Shown here piece after piece: positions 52,972 through 63,158 of a stretch of 64,000 nucleotides of DNA. Source of the stretch: Methylococcus capsulatus (GTDB taxonomy: Bacteria > Pseudomonadota > Gammaproteobacteria > Methylococcales > Methylococcaceae). Under the pieces are notes generated by a model. The model searched no databases. It was not told the origin of the DNA and was given only the letters and a program-made list of their open reading frames with translations. The DNA is taken from assembly GCF_036864975.1 (NCBI RefSeq), contig NZ_CP104311.1, forward strand, positions 3,041,513-3,105,512, read 5' to 3'. Position 1 is the first letter of the stretch. Each line of letters starts with the position of its first letter. Both the position numbers and the translations under genes were made by a program.

Positions 52972-54045
52972 TTGGACAGGTCACCTGCCCTCATCTTGGC
53001 ACACGGCTGTTTCGAAGACGTCCACGGCAAAGTGGCTCATGGCCTGGTCCGTGGCACGGATCGCTTCGACATCGTCGCCGTGATCGACCCGGACTGCGCC
53101 GGCCACGACGCCGGTACCCTGCTCGACGGACGGCCGCGGAACATCCCGGTGTTTGCATCGATCGAAGCCGCCCTGGCTCAGGGGCGAAGACGCCCTGCCG
53201 TCGCCATCGTCGGGGTGGCAACCCACGGCGGCCGCTTCACCGAAACCCTGCGCGCAGCCCTGCTGGAAGCTGCGGCAGCCGGCCTGTCGTTGGTCAATGG
53301 CCTGCACGACCTCGTCGGCGACGATCCGGAAATCGCCGCGGAAACGGCCCGCCATGGCGCCAGTATCCTCGACTTGCGCCGGCCCAAAGCGGTTGCCGAA
53401 CTGCATTTCTGGACCGGCCAGATCCATGATGTCGCCGCCCCACGGATCGCCGTGCTCGGCACCGATTGCGCCCTGGGGAAACGCACCACCGCACGCCTCT
53501 TGACCCAGGCTTTGAATGCGGGCGGCATCAGGGCCGAGATGATCTATACCGGCCAGACTGGCTGGATGCAGGGCGGACGGTATGGGCTCATATTGGATGC
53601 CCTCCCCAACGATTTCGTTAGCGGCGAGCTGGAACACGCCATCCTGAGCTGCTACCGCGAAGTCAGGCCGGACCTCATTCTCCTTGAAGGACAGTCCGCC
53701 CTGCGCAACCCCAGCGGACCGTGCGGAACGGAACTGCTGCTGTCCGGAGCAGCGGCGGGTGTCATCCTGCAGCATGCGCCGGGAAGGCGTCATTACGACG
53801 GCTTCGAAGGACCCCGGTTTCGGATTCCCTCGGTGGAAGATGAAATCCGACTGATAGAACACTACGGCGTGCCGGTGCTGGGCGTCGCCCTGAACGGACG
53901 GGATTCGGGCCCAGACGCCTTGCGGGAAGCGCAGTGCAGACTGGCGAAGACTCTGGAGATGCCGGTCGTCTGCCCGCTGGAAGATGGTGTAACCGAGCTG
54001 CTGCCGCCGCTGCGGGCCTTGCTGGACCGCAAGGAAGTCGCATGA
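52972..54045 (+). CDS. dgcN: DUF1611 protein, DgcN-like (D-glutamate N-acetyltransferase family)
   Basis: A 357-residue protein. The N-terminal Rossmann-like part (ALILAHGCFEDVHGKVAHGLVRG, VDVVAVID-like strand IVAVIDPDCAGHDAG) is followed by a P-loop-type motif GTDCALGKRTT (163-173) and YTGQTGWMQGGRYG, characteristic of DUF1611. DgcN homologues were reported to act with DgcA in D-glutamate catabolism. The TTG start at 52972 is chosen because the near-perfect GGAGGAG lies 7 bases upstream; ATG codons further up have no such site. It overlaps dgcA by 4 bases. Confidence 0.8.
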   Translation: MDRSPALILAHGCFEDVHGKVAHGLVRGTDRFDIVAVIDPDCAGHDAGTLLDGRPRNIPVFASIEAALAQGRRRPAVAIVGVATHGGRFTETLRAALLEAAAAGLSLVNGLHDLVGDDPEIAAETARHGASILDLRRPKAVAELHFWTGQIHDVAAPRIAVLGTDCALGKRTTARLLTQALNAGGIRAEMIYTGQTGWMQGGRYGLILDALPNDFVSGELEHAILSCYREVRPDLILLEGQSALRNPSGPCGTELLLSGAAAGVILQHAPGRRHYDGFEGPRFRIPSVEDEIRLIEHYGVPVLGVALNGRDSGPDALREAQCRLAKTLEMPVVCPLEDGVTELLPPLRALLDRKEVA

Positions 54046-55112
54046 AGATTGCCGAAATCCGGACGCGGACCGAACATTTCCCACTGACGCGCCCCTACCG
54101 TATCGTCTTCCGGTCGGTCGAGGAAGTCGATAATGTCATCATCGAAATCAGGACTGGGGATGGCCTCCTTGGATTAGGCGCGGCTTCCCCCGAACACCAC
54201 GTCACCGGAGAAACCCTGGAAGCCTGCCGGACCGCCCTGGAACCGGAGCGTCTTGGCTGGCTGCTCGGACGGGACATCCGGACCCTGCCGCGGCTGTGCC
54301 GGGAGCTGGCCGAACGGCTGCCTGCCGTGCCGGCCGCCCGCGCCGCCCTCGATATGGCGCTGCACGACCTGTTCGCCCAAGCGCTGGATCTGCCTCTGGT
54401 CGAAGTCCTGGGACGCGCCCACGACAGCCTGCCAACCTCGGTAACCATCGGCATCAAGCCGGTCGAGGAAACGCTGGCCGAGGCATGTGAGTATCTGGCC
54501 CTCGGCTTCCGGGTGCTCAAGGTGAAGCTTTGCGGCGAAGAGACGGAAGATCTCGAACGCCTGCACCGGTTGCACGAAACACTGGCCAAGCGGGCCATCC
54601 TGCGGGTCGATCCCAACCAGAGCTACGATATCGATGGCCTCCTCCGTCTGGAGCAGCGGGGGCAGGCGCTCGGCATCGAGTTCATCGAACAACCGTTTCC
54701 GGCACAGCGGACCAACTGGTTACGGGCGCTCCCGAAAGCGATACGGCGCCGGATCGCCGCCGACGAGTCGCTGCTGAGCCCCGCCGACGCCTTCGCTTTG
54801 GCCGCACCGCCCGCCGCCTGCGGCATCTTCAATATCAAGCTCATGAAGTGTGGTGGGCTGGCCCCGGCACAGTGCATCGCCACGATCGCCGAAGCCGCCG
54901 GGATCGAGCTGATGTGGGGCTGCATGGACGAAAGCCGCATCAGCATCGCTGCGGCCCTGCACGCCGCCCTCGCCTGCCCGGCCACCCGCTACCTCGACCT
55001 GGACGGCAGCTTCGACCTGGCCCGCGATGTCGCCGAAGGCGGCTTCATTCTCGAGGATGGCCGGCTCCGGGTCACAGAACGGCCCGGCCTTGGACTCACC
55101 TACATGGACTAG
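54042..55112 (+). CDS. dgcA: Enolase-superfamily epimerase, DgcA-like (dipeptide epimerase/N-acyl glutamate racemase)
   Basis: A 356-residue member of the muconate lactonising subgroup. Catalytic Lys160 and Lys162 (LKVKLCG), metal ligands Asp190 (RVDPNQSYD), Glu216 (FIEQPFP) and Asp241 (AADES), and opposing Lys266 (NIKLMKCGG) are all visible. The family contains L-Ala-D/L-Glu epimerases; next to DgcN it fits racemisation of N-acetyl-D-glutamate. The ATGA overlap with dgcN implies coupled expression and a joint pathway. Confidence 0.87.
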   Translation: MKIAEIRTRTEHFPLTRPYRIVFRSVEEVDNVIIEIRTGDGLLGLGAASPEHHVTGETLEACRTALEPERLGWLLGRDIRTLPRLCRELAERLPAVPAARAALDMALHDLFAQALDLPLVEVLGRAHDSLPTSVTIGIKPVEETLAEACEYLALGFRVLKVKLCGEETEDLERLHRLHETLAKRAILRVDPNQSYDIDGLLRLEQRGQALGIEFIEQPFPAQRTNWLRALPKAIRRRIAADESLLSPADAFALAAPPAACGIFNIKLMKCGGLAPAQCIATIAEAAGIELMWGCMDESRISIAAALHAALACPATRYLDLDGSFDLARDVAEGGFILEDGRLRVTERPGLGLTYMD

Positions 55113-55235
55113 GGAAAAGCCGATGCAATTCCTGATCAACATCGAGAACGTGGCCCACGTGATCCAGCTCGCAGTGGCCCCGGTGTTTCTGCTGACCAGC
55201 ATTGGCGCGGTGCTGTCGGTGATGACGATCCGCCT

Positions 55236-56365
<1,130 letters not shown>

Positions 56366-56720
56366 CCTCCAACACAGTTGCTCTCCCGTTGCATCGACCG
56401 GGCACGCCAGCTCGAGGACAACCTGGAAAATCTCGATCAGAAGATGCACCCGCACGCCCTAGTGGAACTCAGGATCCTATGGCGGCGCGCCCGGCTGATC
56501 GGTGCCGCACTCACGCTTTGCACGATCAGCGCACTCCTGATTTGCACTGTCGTCGGCATCCTGTTCGTCGGCGGCATATCCGAGGCACAGCTGGGCACGG
56601 CGATCGCACTGCTGTTCATCGCGGCCATGGGGGTGCTGATGGTGGCCTTGCTGGTCTTCCTGGTGGAAATCTATCTCGGGATCGCAAGCCTCCGGATTCG
56701 CCCACGCTAAGGACTCTTCG

Positions 56721-58433
56721 ATGATCGACTTCAAAATCACCCGCGATCCGCAAACCGGCGAAGAAATCTGGGCGGTTCCCTTGAGAGGCCCTCTGCTGTT
56801 GAATCATCCATTGTTCAACAAAGGCACCGCCTTCCCTGAACAGGAACGCCGGGAACTGGGCCTGCTCGGCCTACTGCCGCCACATGTCGATACCCTCGAG
56901 ATCCAGGTCGAACGGGCCTATGAGGCGTTCCGCAGCAAACCCACCGACCTGGAGCGCCATATCTATCTGCGCGCCCTGCAGGACGAAAACGAAGTATTGT
57001 TCTACCGGTTGATTCAGGATTACATCGAAGAAACGATGCCTGTCGTCTATACACCGACGGTGGGCGAAGCCTGCCAGCTATTCAGCCACATCTACCGGCA
57101 TCCGCGCGGACTGTTCGTCGCCTACCCGGAACGCGAGCACATCGACGAGCTGCTGGCCAATACCCCGCAGCGCCACGTGGACGTGATCGTGGTGACCGAC
57201 GGCGAGCGCATCCTCGGTCTGGGCGATCAGGGCGCAGGCGGCATGGGTATCCCCATCGGCAAGCTGGCGCTCTACACCCTCTGCGGTGGCATCCACCCGG
57301 CCCGCACGCTGCCGGTGCTGCTGGACGTCGGCACCGATAACCCTGACCTGCTGAACGACCCGCTGTATATGGGCTGGCGCCACCCACGAGTCAGGGGCGC
57401 CGAGTATGACGCTTTCGTCGAACGCTTCGTGCAGGCGGTGATGCGGCGCTACCCGAACTTACTGCTGCAATGGGAGGATTTCGCCCAGGCTCATGCCGGA
57501 CCGTTGCTGGAGCGCTACCGCGACCGGCTGTGCACCTTCAACGACGACATCCAGGGCACGGCGGCGGTGGCCACCGGCACGGTGCTGGCCGCGGTCGAGG
57601 CTGTGGGAACGCGGCTGCGGGACCAGGTCGTCGCCGTATTCGGCGCCGGCTCCGCCGGCTGTGGCATCGCCGAACAGCTCTGCGCGGCCATGGTCGGGGA
57701 AGGCTTGTCCGAGACCGAGGCACGCTCGCGCTTCTTCCTGATCGACCGGACCGGCCTGCTGCGTGAAGGTTTTTCGGGGCTGCCGCCGTTTCAGCGGGCG
57801 TTCGTCCAGCCGTCTTCCGCCCTCGCCAGCTGGCGGCTGGACCGGCCCGACCACATCGGCCTGGCCGACGTGGTGAGCCATGCCAAACCCACGATCCTGA
57901 TCGGCGTGTCCGGCGTGGCCGGCGCCTTCACCGAAACCATCGTCAAAACGATGGCTGATCTGACGCCCCGCCCCATCATCCTGCCGCTGTCGAACCCCAC
58001 CTCCCGCTGCGAAGCGCTGCCCGCGCAAATCCTGGCCTGGACCGAAGGCAGGGCGCTGGTCGCCACCGGCAGTCCATTCGCGGATGTGGTCTGGAGCGGA
58101 CGCCGTTTCCCCGTTTCGCAATGCAACAACAGCTATGTTTTTCCAGGACTGGGCCTCGGCATTCTGGCCGTCGGCGCACGCCGGGTCACCCAGGGCATGT
58201 TCATGGCCGCCGCCCGGGCGCTGGCCGACACCTCCCCTGCGCCCACCCTCCCGGATGCTCCCCTGCTCCCGCCCCTCACCGCCAGCCGCAGCGTATCACA
58301 CTGCATTGCGCTGGCTGTCGCAAAGGAGGCCATCGCCGCCGGCGTCGCGGCGCCCGCCAGCGATACCGAGGTGGAACGTTTGGTGCACGAACGGATGTGG
58401 ACTCCGGCTTATGCGCGGCTGACCGGTTGCTGA
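56721..58433 (+). CDS. maeA: NAD-dependent malic enzyme
   Basis: A 570-residue oxidative decarboxylase that turns malate into pyruvate, CO2 and NADH. N-terminal signature YIEETMPVVYTPTVGEAC, catalytic-region VTDGERILGLGDQGAGGMGIPIGK, metal-binding FNDDIQGTAAV, and the Rossmann motif VFGAGSAGCGIAEQL are present. C-terminal PLSNPTSRCEALPAQILAW and NNSYVFPGLGLG match the large-subunit family (about 560 residues). It leads into the acetolactate pathway genes 21 bases downstream, supplying their pyruvate. Confidence 0.94.
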   Translation: MIDFKITRDPQTGEEIWAVPLRGPLLLNHPLFNKGTAFPEQERRELGLLGLLPPHVDTLEIQVERAYEAFRSKPTDLERHIYLRALQDENEVLFYRLIQDYIEETMPVVYTPTVGEACQLFSHIYRHPRGLFVAYPEREHIDELLANTPQRHVDVIVVTDGERILGLGDQGAGGMGIPIGKLALYTLCGGIHPARTLPVLLDVGTDNPDLLNDPLYMGWRHPRVRGAEYDAFVERFVQAVMRRYPNLLLQWEDFAQAHAGPLLERYRDRLCTFNDDIQGTAAVATGTVLAAVEAVGTRLRDQVVAVFGAGSAGCGIAEQLCAAMVGEGLSETEARSRFFLIDRTGLLREGFSGLPPFQRAFVQPSSALASWRLDRPDHIGLADVVSHAKPTILIGVSGVAGAFTETIVKTMADLTPRPIILPLSNPTSRCEALPAQILAWTEGRALVATGSPFADVVWSGRRFPVSQCNNSYVFPGLGLGILAVGARRVTQGMFMAAARALADTSPAPTLPDAPLLPPLTASRSVSHCIALAVAKEAIAAGVAAPASDTEVERLVHERMWTPAYARLTGC

Positions 58434-58454
58434 ACTTCAAAAAAGGGCTTTCTC

Positions 58455-60116
58455 ATGAGTGAAACCATATCTCCCCGCACTGGCGCCGACCTCCTGGTCG
58501 ACTCGCTGCAAGCGCATGGCGTCGAATACGTCTTCGGCGTACCCGGCGGCGCAGTGCTGCCCATCCTGGATGTGCTGGCCGAACGCGGCCCTCGCTTCAT
58601 CCTTTGCCGGGACGAAACCGGTGCTGCCTTCATGGCCCAGGCATGGGGCCGGATCACGGGGAAAGCCGGCATAGTGCTCACCACCTCCGGCCCCGGACTC
58701 ATCAACGCGGTCTGCGGGGTGGCGACCGCCACCGAGGACCGCGATCCGCTGATCATCATCACCGGCCAGGTGTCGCGGTCCGCGCAATTCAAGCAGAGCC
58801 ACATGAACCTGGACTCAGTCGGATTGTTTGCACCGATCACCCGATGGAGCATCGAGGTTGAGGACTCGAACACGGTATCGGAAATTTTGGTCAATGCCTT
58901 CCGGGTCGCCGAGATGCCGCGCAGCGGTGCCGTCCACGTCTCGGTGCCTGTCGACGTGCTCACGGCGCCAGTTTCCGGCCAAGTCCTGGTTCCGCCCGAA
59001 TCGGCTTGCTGGGGTGCAGCTCCAGACAACCTCATCGAACGCGCCGCGGCCCTGCTCGACACAGCCGACGCGCCGGCCATCCTGCTCGGCGTGCGGGCAG
59101 GCACGCCTGTAGCGGCGGCAGCAGTGCGGCGTTTCCTAGAGCGGCATCCACTGCCTGTGGCCATGACCTTCGAGGCCGCCGGGACTCTCTCCCGCGACTT
59201 GGTGGAACACTTCATCGGCCGGGTCGGCTACGTGCTCAACCAGCCGGGCGACGAAGTGCTGCGCCAGGCAGACCGGGTGCTCGCCATCGGCTACGACCCG
59301 ATCGAATATGAACCTTCCGCCTGGATTTCCCCCCAAACGCGGGTGATCCACGTAGACGCCCTGCCCGCCACTCTCGACCGGGCTTATTGCCCCGAAGCCG
59401 AACTGCTCGGCGACATCGCCGACAATCTGGACGCGCTCGGCAGCCGCCTCCGGAGCCGGCCTCCTGCCGATCGCGCCGCCGTCGCCGTAGCACGGCGGCG
59501 TCTGCTGGAAGAGCAAGGCCGGGGCGCCGCGCTGGCCGGCATGCCGATCCATCCCCTGCGTTTCATCCACGACCTTAGAGCCACGCTGGACGACGAGGCG
59601 ACGGTGACCTGCGATGTCGGCGCCCATGAAATCTGGATGGCCCGCTATTTCTTCTGCTATGCCCCGCGCCATCTCCTGTTCAGCATGGGCCACCAGACCA
59701 TGGGCGTCGCCCTGCCTTGGGCCATCGGCGCCGCGTTGGCCCGGCCGGGGAAGAAGGTCGTTTCGATGTCCGGCGACGGCTCCTTCCTGATGACCTGCAT
59801 GGAACTGGAAACCGCCGTGCGCCTGAAGCTGCCGATCGTCCACATCGTCTGGAAAGACGGCGGCTACAGCCTGATCCAAAGCCTGCAGATGCGCGACTAC
59901 GGCCGCAGTTTCGGCGCAGAATTCGGCCCCACCGATTTCGTCAAGCTAGCGGAAGCCTTCGGCGCGACCGGCTACCGCATCGAGTCCGCGGACGATATCG
60001 TCCCGGTGCTGAAACAGGCACTCGCGGCCGACACCCCGGTGCTGATCGAAGTACCCATCGACTACAGTGACAATGCCCACTTGGTCGAAGCAATCGACGC
60101 TTCGGCGCAGCACTGA
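58455..60116 (+). CDS. alsS: Catabolic acetolactate synthase
   Basis: A 553-residue thiamine-diphosphate enzyme joining two pyruvates to acetolactate. The active-site Glu lies in RDETGAAFMAQAWGRITGKAG, and GPGLINAVCGVATATEDRDPLIIITGQV follows. The C-terminal cofactor motif is MSGDGSFLMTCMELETAVRLKLPIVHIVWKDGGYS (GDG...N/D). IGYDPIEYEPSAW is typical of the AlsS type rather than the biosynthetic IlvB. No regulatory subunit gene follows; budA does, 17 bases on, which fits a catabolic acetoin route. Confidence 0.9.
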   Translation: MSETISPRTGADLLVDSLQAHGVEYVFGVPGGAVLPILDVLAERGPRFILCRDETGAAFMAQAWGRITGKAGIVLTTSGPGLINAVCGVATATEDRDPLIIITGQVSRSAQFKQSHMNLDSVGLFAPITRWSIEVEDSNTVSEILVNAFRVAEMPRSGAVHVSVPVDVLTAPVSGQVLVPPESACWGAAPDNLIERAAALLDTADAPAILLGVRAGTPVAAAAVRRFLERHPLPVAMTFEAAGTLSRDLVEHFIGRVGYVLNQPGDEVLRQADRVLAIGYDPIEYEPSAWISPQTRVIHVDALPATLDRAYCPEAELLGDIADNLDALGSRLRSRPPADRAAVAVARRRLLEEQGRGAALAGMPIHPLRFIHDLRATLDDEATVTCDVGAHEIWMARYFFCYAPRHLLFSMGHQTMGVALPWAIGAALARPGKKVVSMSGDGSFLMTCMELETAVRLKLPIVHIVWKDGGYSLIQSLQMRDYGRSFGAEFGPTDFVKLAEAFGATGYRIESADDIVPVLKQALAADTPVLIEVPIDYSDNAHLVEAIDASAQH

Positions 60117-60133
60117 CTCAAGAGGAGACCTCC

Positions 60134-60916
60134 GTGGCCATCGATGACATCTTCATCCAGGCGTTCCGCACCCATCAGCAAAAAGGCGATTTGTTCCATC
60201 CGCTCGACCATGAGGACCACGAAGTGTTCCAGTCATCCACCATCGGGGCGGTGATGGAAGGCGTCTACGACGGCGAGACGACCTACGGCGAACTGGCCGG
60301 ATACGGCGATTTCGGCCTGGGCACCTTCAACGCCCTGGATGGCGAGATGATCGCCTTCGGCGGACGGTTCTTCCAGATCAAGTCGGACGGTAAGGCGTAT
60401 CCGGTACCGCCGACCGCCAAGACGCCGTTTGCGGTAGTGACGCTGTTCGATCCAACCGTGCGGGTGGAGTGGCCCCATCCGATCGACTGGAAACAATTCC
60501 AGGCCGCCGTCGACAAGGCTGCACCCAGCAAGAACATCTTTTATGCCATCCAGGTACGCGCCCATTTCGATCACATCCGAGTCCGGACCGTACCCCGTCA
60601 ACACAAGCCTTATCCGCCCCTGGTCGAAGTCGCCCGCCTCCAACCCGAATTCGAATACGAAAATCTGGTAGGCACCCTGGTGGGCTTCCGCTTCCCCGAC
60701 TACACCCAAGGCGTCAACGTCGCCGGCTATCACGTGCATTTCCTGGACGCGACCGAAACCGTGGGTGGCCACGTGCTGGACTTCACCCTGCGCGAGGCGG
60801 AAGTCGACATCGACGTCACCTCCCGGTTTCGCATGACGGTACCCGAATGTGGGGCTTTTCTCGACGCCGACCTGGCGAAAAATCAGGACGAGGCCATACA
60901 CCAGGCGGAGGGCTGA
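60134..60916 (+). CDS. budA: Alpha-acetolactate decarboxylase
   Basis: A 260-residue enzyme converting acetolactate to acetoin. Family blocks include STIGAVMEGVYDGETTYGELAGYGDFGLGTFNALDGEMI, the metal-binding His pair in GYHVHFLDATETVGGHVLDF (zinc ligands) and Glu in the EYENLVGTLVGFRFP stretch. The GTG start at 60134 follows AAGAGGAG. With malic enzyme and AlsS it forms a malate-to-acetoin cassette. Confidence 0.95.
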   Translation: MAIDDIFIQAFRTHQQKGDLFHPLDHEDHEVFQSSTIGAVMEGVYDGETTYGELAGYGDFGLGTFNALDGEMIAFGGRFFQIKSDGKAYPVPPTAKTPFAVVTLFDPTVRVEWPHPIDWKQFQAAVDKAAPSKNIFYAIQVRAHFDHIRVRTVPRQHKPYPPLVEVARLQPEFEYENLVGTLVGFRFPDYTQGVNVAGYHVHFLDATETVGGHVLDFTLREAEVDIDVTSRFRMTVPECGAFLDADLAKNQDEAIHQAEG

Positions 60917-61102
60917 AACGGCGGTATCTGCCTGCTCGCGGCGCAAGGGCGCCCTGGGCTCGCTTGGCTGTGGGTGGAGTTGTCGAGGGGGCTGCCGGTT
61001 TCGATCCGGAGAGGAACGAACTCCGGACTCAGCCGGTCCGCATCCCTCCCTAGTCGCGGCATAATGGCCGGTCATTCGACCACCGGCTATCGCAACGCAT
61101 CC

Positions 61103-62344
61103 ATGACAGACCGGCATTCCGGCGCCACCAGGCAGACGCTTTACGTACTTGCCTCGATCGTTCTCGGTATCAGCGCCGGGGAAGCCCTCAATCTCACCGT
61201 CGACAAAGGCGAGCTGCTGACCGGAATCACGAGCGTGTTCGGCGCGATGACAGACGTTTTCATGCGCCTCATCAAGATGATCATCGCACCGCTGGTGTTG
61301 GCAACCTTAGTAGCCGGCATGGCGAAGATGGGCGACGGCCGTGCCGTGGGAAGAGTGGGCGGCAAGGCGATCCTTTGGTTCTTTTCGGCCTCGCTGGTGA
61401 GCCTCGTGATCGGCATGGCCCTGGTGAACCTGCTCGCACCGGGCGAGGCACTGCACCTGGAGAAGCCGGCGGTCGGTGCCGACACGGGCTTGCAGAAGCA
61501 CGATCCCACGCTTGCTTCGTTCGTGGCGCACGTAGTCCCCAGGAGCCTCTTCGAGGCCATGGCACAGAACGAGATCCTGCAAATCGTGGTGTTCTCGATC
61601 TTCTTCGGCATCGCCTGCGCCCAGCTCGGCGAACTGGCCCAGCCCACGGTGCGGCTGCTGGATTCACTGGGCCATGTGATGCTGAAGGTCACCGGCTATG
61701 TGATGCAATTCGCACCGGTCGCGGTGTTCGCCGCAACGGCCTCGATGGTCGCCAAGAACGGCTTCGGCTTGCTGGGCTCCTACGGCATCTTCATCGGCGA
61801 GTTTTACCTCGGATTGGCCGTGCTGTGGACGGTGCTCGGCGGTGTCGCCTTTGTGGTGCTGGGCCGGCGGGTTGTCAGCCTGCTCCGGCACGTCCGCGAA
61901 CCGGCGCTGATCGCCTTCGCCACGGCGACCAGCGAAGCAGCCTATCCCAAGCTGCTCCAACAACTGGAACGCTTCGGCTGCCCCGGGCGCATCTGCGGCT
62001 TTATCCTGCCGCTGGGCTATTCGTTCAACCTGGACGGCAGCATGATGTACATGACCTTCGCGGTGTTGTTCATCGCCCAGGCCTACGGCATCACGATGGC
62101 GCCGGTGGACCAGTTGCTGATGCTGCTGGTGCTGCTGTTCACCAGCAAAGGGATCGCGGGGGTGCCGAGGGCGTCCCTGATTGTTATTGCTGCTACTCTG
62201 GACATGTTCGAACTGCCGGCGGAAGGTCTACTCCTGCTGCTGGGAATCGACCAGGTGCTGGACATGGGGCGCAGTGCAACCAACGTGTTCGGCAACAGCG
62301 TGGCCGCGGCGGTTGTGAGCAGATGGGAAAAGGCACTGAAGTAA
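61103..62344 (+). CDS. Dicarboxylate/amino acid:cation symporter (DAACS family)
   Basis: A 413-residue transporter of the GltP/DctA family with eight membrane helices and two re-entrant loops. Signatures are VFMRLIKMIIAPLVLATLVAGMAKMGD, FATATSEAAYPKLLQQLERFGCP, GYSFNLDGSMMYMTFAVLFIAQA and KGIAGVPRASLIVIAATL. The ending DMGRSATNVFGNSVAAAVVSRWE is also typical. It takes up C4-dicarboxylates or glutamate/aspartate with Na+ or H+. After malic enzyme, AlsS and BudA, malate uptake is a plausible job. The start is uncertain: ATG at 61103 or 61064, neither with a clear ribosome site. Confidence 0.9.
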   Translation: MTDRHSGATRQTLYVLASIVLGISAGEALNLTVDKGELLTGITSVFGAMTDVFMRLIKMIIAPLVLATLVAGMAKMGDGRAVGRVGGKAILWFFSASLVSLVIGMALVNLLAPGEALHLEKPAVGADTGLQKHDPTLASFVAHVVPRSLFEAMAQNEILQIVVFSIFFGIACAQLGELAQPTVRLLDSLGHVMLKVTGYVMQFAPVAVFAATASMVAKNGFGLLGSYGIFIGEFYLGLAVLWTVLGGVAFVVLGRRVVSLLRHVREPALIAFATATSEAAYPKLLQQLERFGCPGRICGFILPLGYSFNLDGSMMYMTFAVLFIAQAYGITMAPVDQLLMLLVLLFTSKGIAGVPRASLIVIAATLDMFELPAEGLLLLLGIDQVLDMGRSATNVFGNSVAAAVVSRWEKALK

Positions 62345-62375
62345 AGCTTGCCGCCTTTTCCCTTGCCGGTCGGGG

Positions 62376-62954
62376 TCAGTTCAGTTCGTCGTTCTTGTAA
62401 TACTTGGCGCCGGCGAGGCTGATGCCGACGATGGCACCGGCTTCACTGATCTGGTACATCGTCACGCCCGGCGATACCGACACGCCCAGGCGACCACCTG
62501 CCCCCTGGGTAGTGGTCTGCAAAGCGGCTTCGGTGTTCCCGCCGAACTCCCAGCCGGAATTCACGAACTTGTCGAAAGACTCCCGCGTATCGAACAGGAA
62601 CACCGCGCGGAACTTCTGGGCTCCGAAGCCCAGACCGGGCGACAGCTCGAACATCTTCATATAGGTCGCCTTCTGGTTTGCATTGTTGACCGCGACCCCT
62701 TCGCCGTGCGAACCGCCACCGAAAAGGATCTTCATGCCGAAATCGCTGAATACCGCGTAACCGGCCGAATTGCGGACACGCGCCTTGGCCTCGGGATAAC
62801 TCTGATAGAGCTGCGCCAGCGTCTGGTTCGCCATCGAGCGGATTTCCGCCCGTCGGGCTTCTTTTTCAGAGGAAGTCAGGGGCTGCGACGCGCAAGCGGC
62901 CAAGAGGAGCACAACAGCGGCAAACAGGGTGGATAGACGTAGGGTATGAGTCAT
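62376..62954 (-). CDS. YSC84-related lipoprotein
   Basis: A 192-residue exported lipoprotein (lipobox LAAC, Cys21). The mature part carries the YSC84/SYLF domain: MANQTLAQLYQSYPEAKARVRNSAGYAVFSDFGMKILFGGGSHGEGVAV, FDKFVNSGWEFGGNTEAAL, and GVTMYQISEAGAIVGISLAGAKYYKND. SYLF domains bind lipids; bacterial members are periplasmic and of unknown role. Convergent with the symporter gene. Confidence 0.87.
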   Translation of the reverse strand: MTHTLRLSTLFAAVVLLLAACASQPLTSSEKEARRAEIRSMANQTLAQLYQSYPEAKARVRNSAGYAVFSDFGMKILFGGGSHGEGVAVNNANQKATYMKMFELSPGLGFGAQKFRAVFLFDTRESFDKFVNSGWEFGGNTEAALQTTTQGAGGRLGVSVSPGVTMYQISEAGAIVGISLAGAKYYKNDELN

Positions 62955-63158
62955 GTCGAATTTTTCCTTTTTCTGTTTCTAGCGCCGTTGAACACGAGAG
63001 GGTAAAGGCAAGCCATGACAGGCGCGCATCCCCCCGCTCCTTTTGCCAAATCGCCTCGACATAGAACGCGGGCACGACTTCATCCCTACTGGTCGACGGC
63101 ATATCGAACAACTTAGCCGCGGCCACGATCGTCCGATCAGCCGGAATTGTCAAGGCAC

